64,000 nucleotides of DNA from Hysterangium stoloniferum (GCA_015178975.1 WHVD01000265.1:20861-84860); one strand, 5' to 3'. Positions 12,346 to 21,120 are shown, counted from the first letter of the stretch. Notes: generated from the letters alone by a model not told the origin. Program-made: numbers and translations.

Positions 12346-12450
12346 GTTCTGTTCTGTTCTGTTCTGTTCTGTTCTGTTCTGTTCTGTTCTGTTCTGTTCT
12401 GTTCTGTTCTGTTCTGTTCTGTTCTGTTCTGTTCTGTTCTGTTCTGTTCT
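12346..12450 (+). repeat. Pentanucleotide microsatellite (GTTCT)21
   Basis: Twenty-one uninterrupted copies of GTTCT lie inside the 5' LTR. They are flanked by imperfect units (GTTCC, GCTCT) that appear unexpanded in the 3' LTR around 19730-19747. The array therefore arose by slippage in this LTR after, or during, insertion. It also creates a long Cys-Ser-Val-Leu-Phe open frame that is not a gene. Confidence 0.95.
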
Positions 12451-12552
12451 GTTCCGTTCCTAACACCAATTTGGTGTTTACTATTCCCGTTTTATGTTTT
12501 GTTAGTTTCGTTTCATTATTACTGGATTTGGTATGTCATGCATTCCACGGTC

Positions 12553-12596
12553 TATATAAACTGGCAGATGTTGTACATACAATCCAGTCAGAAAAT
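12553..12596 (+). promoter_or_regulatory. Element A core promoter and predicted RNA 5' end
   Basis: TATATAAA is at 12553-12560. About 33 bp downstream is AGTCAGAAAAT (12586-12596), which is complementary to the primer-binding site at 12932-12942. The spacing fits transcription starting at 12586, giving an RNA that can prime itself. The same arrangement is in the 3' LTR (19841-19848 and 19874-19884). The start site is inferred. Confidence 0.65.
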
Positions 12597-12849
12597 TAGC
12601 TTAGATTCCCCCCAGTAATCTAATAATATTTTCCGCTCTAAAACCTTACTCGATTCACATCGCTCGCACTAGTCGGAGCCCACGGGCTCCGGCACATCTG
12701 TCTCTCTCAACCAACTCGACTCACGACCCACGACCTCCGACTTACGACCCGCGACCCAACTTACGACCTACGACCCATGAACCCCACCCGGACTCCCCGG
12801 GATCCCCGTCCATCCGTTTGAAATTGGACAACACGATCTAGTGAGGGCA

Positions 12850-12863
12850 CAGCCTATAAGCTG
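12850..12863 (+). other. Conserved LTR hairpin near the U5 end
   Basis: CAGC-CTATAA-GCTG forms a 4 bp stem and 6 nt loop, embedded in GAGGGCRCAGC...GCTGAAGCCAAGTCC, about 70 bp before the LTR end. The same block occurs in the 3' LTR (20138-20151) and in LTRs of other families (see findings). Confidence 0.6.
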
Positions 12864-12931
12864 AAGCCAAGTCCTACCGGATATCCCACGGGTTTCTCCG
12901 GAGACCCGGCCTGTGTGTGTATCCTAACAGT

Positions 12932-12942
12932 ATTTTCTGACT
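12932..12942 (+). other. Putative self-priming primer-binding site
   Basis: ATTTTCTGACT begins two bases after the 5' LTR. It is not the usual TGG start of a tRNA-type site. It is the exact complement of 11 nt at the predicted transcript 5' end (12586-12596), as known for Tf1-type elements. Confidence 0.65.
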
Positions 12943-12965
12943 AATACTCGCAGATTGTTTTCATT

Positions 12966-14258
12966 ATGCCACCAAGAAGAAGTACACGCACACAGTCATC
13001 AATGCCTAAACCGTCGACTCTTCATTCCCCGTTAACTCTGTATACCAGTCAGACGCTTGCGAACCAGTCAGAACCCATGGAAGAAGCCCGTATCGAAGAA
13101 GTCCCGGAAAACCTGGACAAATCAGAGAACGAGTATGATTCCGTGTCCCCCGACAAGGGCAAAGGTGTCGAAATCCCTCTCAAAAACCCTCCGCCTCTTC
13201 AACGACCGCATTTGGGGGATCCTACTTCTGAATTTTTAGCAGGAACCATAGATAAATTCATGACTCACCTGCTCGAAGAACGAAAGAAAAAGGAACAAGA
13301 ACCTCCACGGTCAAAAGTCAATGCTCCAGAACCCTTCACGGGTTTCAACCCAAACAAACTCTCCACTTTCCTCATGCAATGTCGCTTCAACTTCCGTGAT
13401 CGTGCCGCTGCATTCTCCACGGACTCCCAAAAAGTCAATTACGCACTGTCATATTTGTTGGGATCCACGTTGAAATGGTTCGAACCGGCTTTTAGCGGGA
13501 TTTCCGAGGAAGAGCCGCTCTGGCTTGAAAATTGGGAGGCGTTTGTTGAGGAGCTTGAAACCAACTTTGGCCCATATGACCCGACAGGAGAAGCCGAGAA
13601 TAGTCTCACAAATCTTCGTATGAAGGACACGCAGCGCATCACGGACTACATCGTCCAATTCAATAATCTTGCAGCTCGTTGTCAGTGGGGCGATCCCGCT
13701 CTCCGCCACCAATTCTATGCCGGTCTGCCGTCCCGCCTTAAAGACGAAGTCTCAAAAGGAGAAGATGGCAAGCCAAAAACCCTGTCCCGTATGTGCCTCA
13801 AAGCTCAAAACGTGGACGCACGTTATTGGGAACGTCGCACCGAAGTTGCCTGCGAGATGTCCGCGGACAAAGTAAACAAGTCCAAGGACAAAAACAATAA
13901 CACCAATTCGTCAACCAGCAACCAGAACTCCACGCAATCTGACAAGAAGAACGATAAAAAGTCTTCAAACAACAACAACAACAATAAGGACAACAAGGAC
14001 AACAACAAGGGTCAACAGTCCGGCAAGCAAGCCGGAAAACCCGACCTCTCAGGCAAACTCGGACCCGATGGCAAATTGACTCCACAAGAAAGACAATGTC
14101 GTATGGACAACAACCTCTGTCTCTTGTGCAGGAAACCCGGTCATCGAGTCCCGGAATGTCTGCTGGCAAAAGCAAACTCTTCAAAGGGTCGATCAGCCAA
14201 AGCTTCCACGGAAACCCCGTCGAAGGACAAACCGGCTGCCAATTCGAAAAAAGAGTAA
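12966..14258 (+). CDS. gag: Element A gag polyprotein
   Basis: Uninterrupted 430-codon frame starting MPPRRSTRTQSS. Residues ~110-290 are the retrotransposon capsid domain, with FTGFNPNKLSTFLMQC, YALSYLLGSTLKWFEP, FGPYDPTGEAENSL and AARCQWGDPALRHQFYAGL. An Asn/Lys/Asp-rich low-complexity linker follows (~310-365). A CX2CX4HX4C zinc knuckle (CLLCRKPGHRVPEC) sits at ~385-398 and would bind the genomic RNA. Gag forms the cytoplasmic virus-like particle. The stop at 14256-14258 is followed by pol in the -1 frame, which overlaps the last ~160 nt of gag, so Gag-Pol probably depends on -1 frameshifting; no obvious slippery heptamer was verified. Confidence 0.93.
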   Translation: MPPRRSTRTQSSMPKPSTLHSPLTLYTSQTLANQSEPMEEARIEEVPENLDKSENEYDSVSPDKGKGVEIPLKNPPPLQRPHLGDPTSEFLAGTIDKFMTHLLEERKKKEQEPPRSKVNAPEPFTGFNPNKLSTFLMQCRFNFRDRAAAFSTDSQKVNYALSYLLGSTLKWFEPAFSGISEEEPLWLENWEAFVEELETNFGPYDPTGEAENSLTNLRMKDTQRITDYIVQFNNLAARCQWGDPALRHQFYAGLPSRLKDEVSKGEDGKPKTLSRMCLKAQNVDARYWERRTEVACEMSADKVNKSKDKNNNTNSSTSNQNSTQSDKKNDKKSSNNNNNNKDNKDNNKGQQSGKQAGKPDLSGKLGPDGKLTPQERQCRMDNNLCLLCRKPGHRVPECLLAKANSSKGRSAKASTETPSKDKPAANSKKE

Positions 14259-17200
14259 GCAACCCCGCGGACTCCGTGCGGGTTAGGGGTTGCGTTGCCT
14301 CTCCACACATTCAAGAGTTCACTCGCCTCAACGCATCCGCTCTTTCACATTTTGATTCATTTTTCGTTAAACTTATGTCTAATATGATCCCGAAATTCGT
14401 TTTTTCAGCTCTCATAGATTCCGGCTCGACTCATTGTTTTTTTAGATACAAAATTCACGCAAAAAAATTCTTTGTCAACTTATTCGATAAATCCCGTCAC
14501 ACTCCGCCTCTTCGATGGCACAAGTAATTTGGTTGTTACCCAAGCTTGTGATTTACCCATCAATTTCCCTTGTGGAACATCTCAATTGGTCACTTTCTAT
14601 GTGACCCAGTTAGACTCAAGTTGCTCGGTGGTCCTAGGACATAACTGGCTTACCCGCTACAATCCATTGATTGACTGGATAGCTAACAGTATAACATTCC
14701 AGACTCCCGCGGCGACCGAGGAAACTGCACCTGTCTCGGCCTCCACGGCACCCATGGCCTTCCTGGCACCTGCAGTCTCGAGGACTCCTGTGATCCCTAC
14801 GGCACCTATAGCTTCCCCGGAACCCACGGCACCTCCGTCCATTTCTCTGATTAATGCTGCAGCTTTTATTAGGGCTTCAAAAATGGATGGGTCCCAGGTG
14901 TTCACTATCAACTTAAAGATTGATGAAGCAACTGGATGTTTTTCAACCCCAGTATCTGAATCTGAGCAAGCCGCTGACCTAGAAGGCGTCCCGGAGAAAT
15001 ATCATGACTTCGCGGATGTTTTTAGCAAGCGGAAAGCTGACCGGCTTCCGCCTCATAGAGAATACGACTTAAAAATTGATCTTGAAGATGGCGCCCAGCC
15101 ACCCCTAGGACATATTTACCCACTTTCATCCACGGAACTATCCGCAATCCGTGATTTCCTGGATGAACATTTGTCCATAGGTTTTATTCAACCCTCAAAG
15201 TCTACTTTTGGAGCACCTGTTCTCTTTGTCAGAAAAAAGGATGGATCCCTTCGACTATGTGTTGATTTTAGAGGACTCAATGCTGTCACCAAGAAGGATA
15301 AATATCCACTCCCACTTATATCTGACCTCCTCGATGCTCCGCGGAATGCCCGGATTTACACCAAAATAGATCTCAAGCACGCCTATCATTTGGTCTGGAT
15401 TGCCGCAGGCGACGAATGGAAAACCACTTTTAGAACCCGTTATGGCGCCTTTGAGTGGTTGGTCATCCCTTTTGGACTCACCAATGCTCCGTCTGTTTTT
15501 CAGTGTTTTATCAACGACATTTTCTCTGACATGCTCGGTGTATGCGTCATTGTTTACTTGGATGACATTCTTATCTACTCCGAGAATCCCGCAGAACACG
15601 ACAAACAAGTCCGTGAGGTTCTCCGGAGGCTCAGACAACATGGTTTATTCGCAAATGGTAAAAAATGTACTTTTGACACGGACTCCGTGGAATACCTAGG
15701 TTTCATGATGGGACCCGATGGTCTCCGCATGGATGAAACTAAAGTACAAGTTATCAAAGATTGGCCCGAACCCCGAAAAGTTAAAGATATACAATCCTTC
15801 CTCGGCTTTGCCAATTTTTACAGACATTTTATCTGTGGATATTCCAACATCACGGTACCCCTCACCTGTCTTACATGTAAGGGTACTCCGTGGAATTTTA
15901 ATGATAAGTGTCAAAAAGCTTTCAATCTTTTAAAAAATTCTTTTTCTACAGCTCCTATTCTGTCGCATTGGAAACCGGACTTCCCGCTCATTGTTGAAAC
16001 GGACGCCTCCGACTATGCACTTGGAGCCATTCTCTCCATCCAGGACTCTGACGGAGAAGTCCATCCCGTGGCTTTTCTGTCCTGGACTTTTACCAGAGCA
16101 GAGCTCAACTACGACGTTCATGGTAAAGAACTTCTGGCAATCTTTTCAGCTTTCAAAGCGTGGCAACACTATTTGGAAGGTTCAGGAGCTCCTATTGACA
16201 TTGTAACAGATCACAAAAACCTGGAATACTTTTCTACCACAAAACTCTTGACCCGCCGGCAGGCCTGCTGGTCTGAATATCTCTCTGCCTTCAACATGAT
16301 TATCCGTTTTCGACCCGGCCGTCTTGGCGGCAAACCCGACGCTTTAACTAGACGATGGGACGTCTATCCTAAAGAGGGGAGCAATGACTATGCAACGGTA
16401 AATCCGCACAACCTGAAACCTATTTTCACGAATCAACAACTTACCGCATCAGTCCGCGCAACTTTCCTCGTCAATCCCATTGTCCGTGGAATTATCATTA
16501 TGGATATCGAGAAGTTACATCAAGATATTCTATCGGTGATTCCGCTAGACCCAGTTACTAAAGCTCATCTGGACAATCCTGTGGACCCCGATAAACCTCG
16601 GTGGTCTCTTGATCAACATGGTTTCATTAGACTTGACGATCGTATCTATGTACCAGACTCCGACGGCCTCCGCCTCAGGATCCTTCAATACAAACATGAT
16701 CATCCACTCTCAGGACATTTCGGGTACAACAAAACTCTATCATTAATAAGAAGAGCATACACTTGGCCCGGACTCTGTGGATTCATTAAGCACTATTGTA
16801 AATCTTGTACTACTTGTCCCCGCTCGAAATCTCAGCGACACAAGCCATACGGCCTTTTGAAACAACTCCTGGTACCGGAACACCCGTGGAATTCTATCTC
16901 TATGGATTTCATTGAACACCTACCGGATTCCAAAGGCTTTTCTGCTATTCTAGTCATTGTTGACAGATTCTCAAAACAAGGTATCTTCATCCCTACTTAT
17001 GATACAATTACGTCCGTGCAGTTAGCGGAACTTTTCATTATCCACGTATTTTCCAAGCACGGAGTTCCGTCCCACGTGACTTCTGATAGAGGATCAGAGT
17101 TCGTGTCTCACTTCTTTAGATCCCTCGGAAAATCCTTGGACATGACACTACATTTCATGTCCGGACATCATCCGGAAGGTGACGGACAAACCGAATGCGT

Positions 17201-17983
17201 CAACCAGACATTGGAACAATACCTCCGCATATATTGCAATTATCAACAGGACAATTGGAAGACCTTGTTACCACTTGCAGAGTTTGCTTACAACAATGCA
17301 CCTTCAGCCACTACTGGCATTTCCCCATTCTTTGCAAATAAAGGATATAATCCAAATATTACAGTACATCCAGAACGAAATCTCACCTCTGCTCGTGCTC
17401 AAGAGTTCACCACGGATCTCCACGAGCTCCACAAGGAACTCCAGACTGCAATATTGTCCGCGCAAGAGCAATACCAACATTCAGCGGACAAACACCGGAT
17501 CCCGCCACCCAACTTCAAGATTGGCGACCGTGTTTATGTCAAAGCTCAATTCTTCAGGACTACCCGTCCATCAAAGAAGCTTGCTGAAAAATATTTAGGC
17601 CCATTTGAAATTATTGCACAAGTAGGTTCAGTTTCTTGGACTCTACGGCTTCTGGATAGCATGCGCGCGGTACACCCGGTATTTCATGTTTCTATGCTTG
17701 AACCTTGTACTGCTAACACTATCCCAGATCGCGTGCAATCTCCGCCTCCTCCTGTCGCATCGACGGAGAACCCGAGTTTGAAATCTCACAGATTTTAGAT
17801 TCAAAAATAGACAAGCATCGACGCACTTGTAAACTGCTTTACTTGGTCAAGTTAGCGGGTTACGAGGGCACCGATGAAGAGACCTCATGGATTTTGGCCA
17901 TGGAACTCAGTAATGCCACGGAAATCATTACTGACTTTCATACAGCTTACCCACTCAAACCTGGACCATTATCGTCTCTCTGA
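14259..17983 (+). pseudogene. pol: Element A pol: protease-RT-RNase H-integrase-chromodomain, two frameshifts
   Basis: Order: aspartic protease (ALIDSGSTHC near 14412), reverse transcriptase (YLDDILIYS near 15555), RNase H (ETDASDYALGAILS, HGKELLAIFSAFKAW, VTDHKNLEYFS), integrase with an HHCC zinc domain (HPLSGHFG...CKSCTTC) and a DDE core (SMDFIEHL, VTSDRGSEF, HPEGDGQTE), then a chromodomain. A single-base length change in a T run at ~14440 moves the frame right after the protease active site. A second shift at ~17757 throws the chromodomain (stop at 17981-17983) out of frame with integrase. The chromodomain aromatic residue that is Trp in element B (LYLVKWAGY) is Leu here (TTA, 17852-17854). 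Several conserved arginines are Cys or Trp. The copy is inactive; the long central frame runs 14472-17798. Confidence 0.92.
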
Positions 17984-18194
17984 CCGCACTCCACAGACCC
18001 CGTGTTACGTTTGGACTCATTTTCATTATTCCCTGTCGCCCTATGTCTCTCTTTGCTTTTACAGGTTCTGACATGTCTTGTCAAGTCTTTAAGCGGATTC
18101 CCCGTGGACTTTGGCTTTGACTTTTAATTTTTATGTTTTTTCTTTCACGCTTTGCTTTTATGATTCAAATTATTTTTTAATTCTATACTACTTT

Positions 18195-19177
18195 TCAGTC
18201 TACATTTATGGGACTGTGTTTTTTCCCCGCCTCCTCAGCTACCTCTCCAGGAAGCTCCGTGATCTCCGCGGCAACCCCCTCCTCATCCGACCCGGCATCC
18301 TTGGAACTCCCGATCTGTGGCTCTTCATAGACATAGCCGCCATACTCCGCCAGGAACTTCCAAAACTCCTCACGGAGTCCGGACAGCTCCTTTGCCACCA
18401 CAATTTGGACTTTGTTGCTCTTCCGGAGCAACTCATTTTGGGCCTTGATGCCCTCGGCGATCCGTCCAAGGACCTCGTCCAAACCGGACAACCCGTCCGT
18501 CCCACTTATGTCTCGCATCCCGGACCCCGTGGCCTGCTTATGCACAAACGAGCACCTCGCCTTGAGGTGCATGCATTGGTAACATCCCAGACCCCGGCCG
18601 GACTTTCTGTTGCATTCCGTGTTCCAGTTGTTGCAACCGGAACACCGCAGCTTGTTCCGCGTCGGAAGACGGACTGGCGCCGCCTTCCTTGCCTTCTGTT
18701 GATATGGTCAGTTTCCGTGGGTATCCCACGGATATGAGGCCTACCTTTTGGGGGCTCTCTGGCTCCCCCTCGGACTCGGACTCCACCTCTGTCACTTTGC
18801 GCTGAAAATAACAAGTCAGTAAAGTTCGACAAGTGAGATTTGGAACTTACCTTTCCCACAACAATGGCGGCCCTCTCCGCGGCCAACCGGGTGTTCTCTG
18901 CAGCCACCCGGGCATTCTCCGCGGCCACTCGCGCAGCCTCCTCCGCCTCACGCTCCCTCTCCTTCGCGGCCTCTTCCTCCGCGGCCAACGCTTCCTGGTA
19001 CTCTCTGTCCAGGGCCTCCTCGGCCTCCCTAGCCTCTCTCTCTGCTGCTTCACGAAGCTGGCACTGCTCTTCTCGCCGCACCAACAATTGGGCCGCACTC
19101 CAAGGTGCCCGATACGGAGAACCCATGGAGGGCCCTGATGTAGGCATTGGTTTTCGTGGTGTTGGTTTTGGTCCCAT
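18195..19177 (-). CDS. Antisense spliced Zn(II)2Cys6-type accessory gene of element A
   Basis: The gene lies between pol and the 3' LTR on the strand opposite gag-pol. Exons are 19177-18851, 18801-18745 and 18695-18195; introns are 49 nt each with GTAAGT..TTTTCAG and GTAGGC..CAACAG. Spliced length is 294 residues with no stop. Residues ~35-105 are Ala/Glu/Arg-rich and predicted coiled coil. Exon 2 is acidic (EVESESEGEPESPQ). Exon 3 opens with a basic stretch, then cysteines at 146, 149, 156, 166, 169 and 176, spaced CX2CX6CX9CX2CX6C, the fungal Zn2Cys6 DNA-binding pattern. A leucine-rich amphipathic region and an acidic tail follow. No fungal-specific transcription-factor domain is present. 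A TATA box lies 54-60 bp upstream. Element B carries the same gene with the same architecture. Function unknown; DNA or chromatin binding is inferred. Confidence 0.85.
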
Positions 19178-19230
19178 AGTGACGAAGATGGGGGTAATGA
19201 AGAAGAAGAAATTTCTATTTTTTCAAAAAT

Positions 19231-19287
19231 TTATATAGGCTCATTGCGTTTGAACCTTACCTTCCAGATCACATGACTCTTTGACAC
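19231..19287 (-). promoter_or_regulatory. Promoter of the antisense gene, element A
   Basis: On the minus strand TATATAA occupies 19237-19231, about 54-60 bp before the ATG at 19177. Further upstream (19287-19265) is GTGTCAAAGAGTCATGTGA. A close match, GTGTCAAACATCATGTGA, sits upstream of the TATA box of the element B gene. The shared block suggests a conserved regulatory site. Confidence 0.6.
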
Positions 19288-19374
19288 ATACGTGTAACCG
19301 ACATGACTTTTGACACATGCGCATAGCCGACAAGAACCTTATCCAGGTCTAGAGCCTCTTTGGGACTTCGGCAT

Positions 19375-19387
19375 AAAGGGAGGATAC
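19375..19387 (+). other. Polypurine tract of element A
   Basis: AAAGGGAGGATAC directly abuts the 3' LTR. Its counterpart in element B is nearly identical (AAAAGGGGAGATAC on the minus strand). This is the plus-strand DNA primer site. Confidence 0.8.
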
Positions 19388-20217
19388 TGTTACGACCGGA
19401 CAATCCCCCCGGACTCCGGGCACTAACCCGTACGCGCTACAAGCACCAATCGTCTGTTTATAGGATTTCCCACCCGGACTCCGTTACGTCAAGCCTCGTT
19501 ACGTTCGACCTCATTACGACACATATCAGTCACCGGACTTCCCCCGGACTCCGTCTCTGTCTATGTCCATCTTCATCCCACGCATCAGTCACCGGTCCCC
19601 ACTTAGAATCCCATCACCGCTCTAATCGAGCCCCGTTCCCGTTTTAGTCAAATGACCTGTCACGATTTAGGACTCCGCTCCCACTCCGTTTCCCGTTATG
19701 GGTTATGCTTTGTCACGATTCGGACTCCGCTCCATTCCATTCCGTTCCTAACACCAATTTGGTATTTACTATTCCCGTTTTATGTTTTGTTAGTTTCGTT
19801 TCGTTATTACTGGATTTGGTATGTCATGCATTCCACAGTCTATATAAACTGGCAGATGTTGTACATACAATCCAGTCAGAAAATTAGCTTAGATTCCCCC
19901 CAGTAATCTAATAATATTTTCCGCTCTAAAACCTTACTCGATTCACATCGCTCGCACTAGTCGGAGCCCACGGGCTCCGGCGCATCTGTCTCTCTCAACC
20001 AACTCAACTCACGACCCACGACCTCCGACTTACAACCCATGACCTGACTTACGACCTATGACCCACGAACCCTGCCCGGACTCCCCGGGATCCCTGTCTG
20101 TCCGTTTGAAATTGGACAACATGATCTAGTGAGGGCGCAGCCTATAAGCTGAAGCCAAGTCCTACCAGATATCCCGCGGGTTTCTCCGGAGACCCGGCCT
20201 GTGTGTGTATCCTAACA
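19388..20217 (+). repeat. 3' LTR of element A (830 bp)
   Basis: Starts TGTTACGACCGG and ends ATCCTAACA, followed by the ATCTG target duplication. Apart from the missing GTTCT expansion and a few small indels it is close to the 5' LTR. Confidence 0.93.
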
Positions 20218-21120
20218 ATCTGCCAGACTATATAGACCATGGAATTAATGACATACCAAATCCAGTAATGATGAAATGAAACTAGCAAAACATGAAACGA
20301 GAATAGTAAACACTAAATTTGGTGTTAGGAATGGGACGGAATAGAGTGGAGTCTGAATCGTGACAGGTCATTTGACTAAAACGGGAATGGGGCTCTGTTA
20401 GAGGGATGACAGGTTTTCTGAGCGGGGTCCGGTGACTGATGCGTGGGACAGAGTCGGACATAGACAGGGACGGAGTCCAGTGGGTATTCTGGTGACTGAT
20501 ACATGATGTAACAAAGTCGAACATGGACAAGTCTGATGTATGGAGTCCAGGGGGAATTCCAGTAAACTGACAATTGGTGCGTCTAGGGCATGGGTGCGTA
20601 TAAGTTAGTGCCCAGAGTCCGGCGGGAATTCCGGTTGTAACAAACTGGCCCACCATCCCTGCTCTTCCCCACCCTACATTTGACCCTCTTGCCCATACCA
20701 ACCAGCTACATACACATCCTGCTGCCCCCACCTACCATTAGGGTACTTTTCTCCCAACTGCTATGTATCTTAGTTATGCGACACAGTATATAAATGTATT
20801 AAATAAAAAAATAAAAAGCATGATCACATGACATGTTGAAAAATATAAACAAGTGCAAACAATCAACATTGTCATATGATTTTCATGCAAAAGCCTGTCA
20901 GTGACAAAAGGTATCCAATGACCCCTCTTTATTAAAATATTTATTTGTTACCATATATGGATATTACATAATGTCTTTATGGTACCTTGGACTATGCATG
21001 ATAGAGCATGTTGGCAAATACTTTGGTGATTTGTATGATTTTGTCTACTGGGGTATAAGCTATACAAGTTGAAACTGCAAAACATTGGATACATTTTGTA
21101 AGTCACTGTAGAATTGGACC

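Larger units (their letters stand above)
11972..12929 (+). repeat. 5' LTR of element A (958 bp)
   Basis: It starts TGTTACGACTGG and ends ATCCTAACA. It is longer than the 3' LTR (830 bp), chiefly because of the GTTCT microsatellite at 12346-12450. It contains a TATA box, a predicted transcription start and the conserved hairpin. Confidence 0.93.
11972..20217 (+). mobile_element. Full-length Ty3/Gypsy chromovirus element A
   Basis: The element is 8,246 bp with LTRs at 11972-12929 and 19388-20217 and a perfect 5 bp target duplication ATCTG (11967-11971, 20218-20222). The pre-insertion site can be read because it interrupts a known LTR. Internal order is primer-binding site, gag, protease-RT-RNase H-integrase-chromodomain, an antisense spliced accessory gene, polypurine tract, 3' LTR. 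Domain order and chromodomain place it with the chromoviruses. Pol has two frameshifts and many CpG-type substitutions, so this copy is not expected to be autonomous. The LTRs differ at scattered positions, mostly C/T. Confidence 0.93.
11620..20642 (-). mobile_element. Solo LTR of family A type, split by Gypsy element A
   Basis: Positions 11620-11971 are the reverse complement of the 3' part of a family A LTR (TGTTAGGGTACATACATGGC, then the GGCTTCAGCTTATAGGCTGC hairpin block). After element A, 20223-20642 continues exactly where the left piece stopped and ends GGTTGTAACA. The two pieces make ~772 bp. It is more diverged than the LTRs of element A. The possible target duplication GACCG (11615-11619) versus AACTG (20643-20647) differs at two transition sites, so I do not rely on it. 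It sits inside the LINE 3' region. Confidence 0.8.
11300..20816 (+). mobile_element. 5'-truncated LINE, later split by nested LTR insertions
   Basis: A 15 bp direct repeat AGCATGATCACATGA lies at 11285-11299 and again at 20817-20831. The left part (11300-11619) encodes the C-terminal end of a non-LTR reverse transcriptase. The right part (20643-20816) ends in an A-rich tail (ATTAAATAAAAAAATAAAA) directly before the second repeat copy. This is the classic target-primed insertion structure. Everything between 11620 and 20642 is later insertion. The remnant LINE itself is only about 490 bp, so it was severely 5'-truncated when inserted. Confidence 0.75.

Noticed and set aside
12244-12618. Long open frames rich in Cys-Ser-Val-Leu-Phe in the 5' LTR
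   Set aside because: Produced by the GTTCT microsatellite; absent from the 3' LTR and not protein-like.
12930-12955. GT...AG intron right after the 5' LTR
   Set aside because: The candidate is only ~24 nt, too short to splice. The sequence is better explained as the self-priming site.
13798-14310. Minus-strand cysteine-rich 170-codon frame
   Set aside because: It is the antisense of the gag low-complexity linker (AAC/AAG repeats give poly Cys/Leu). No splice sites or conserved motif.
11615-20647. Target duplication of the middle-layer solo LTR (GACCG / AACTG)
   Set aside because: Two of five bases differ. Both are transitions and may be decay, but the evidence is too weak to claim.
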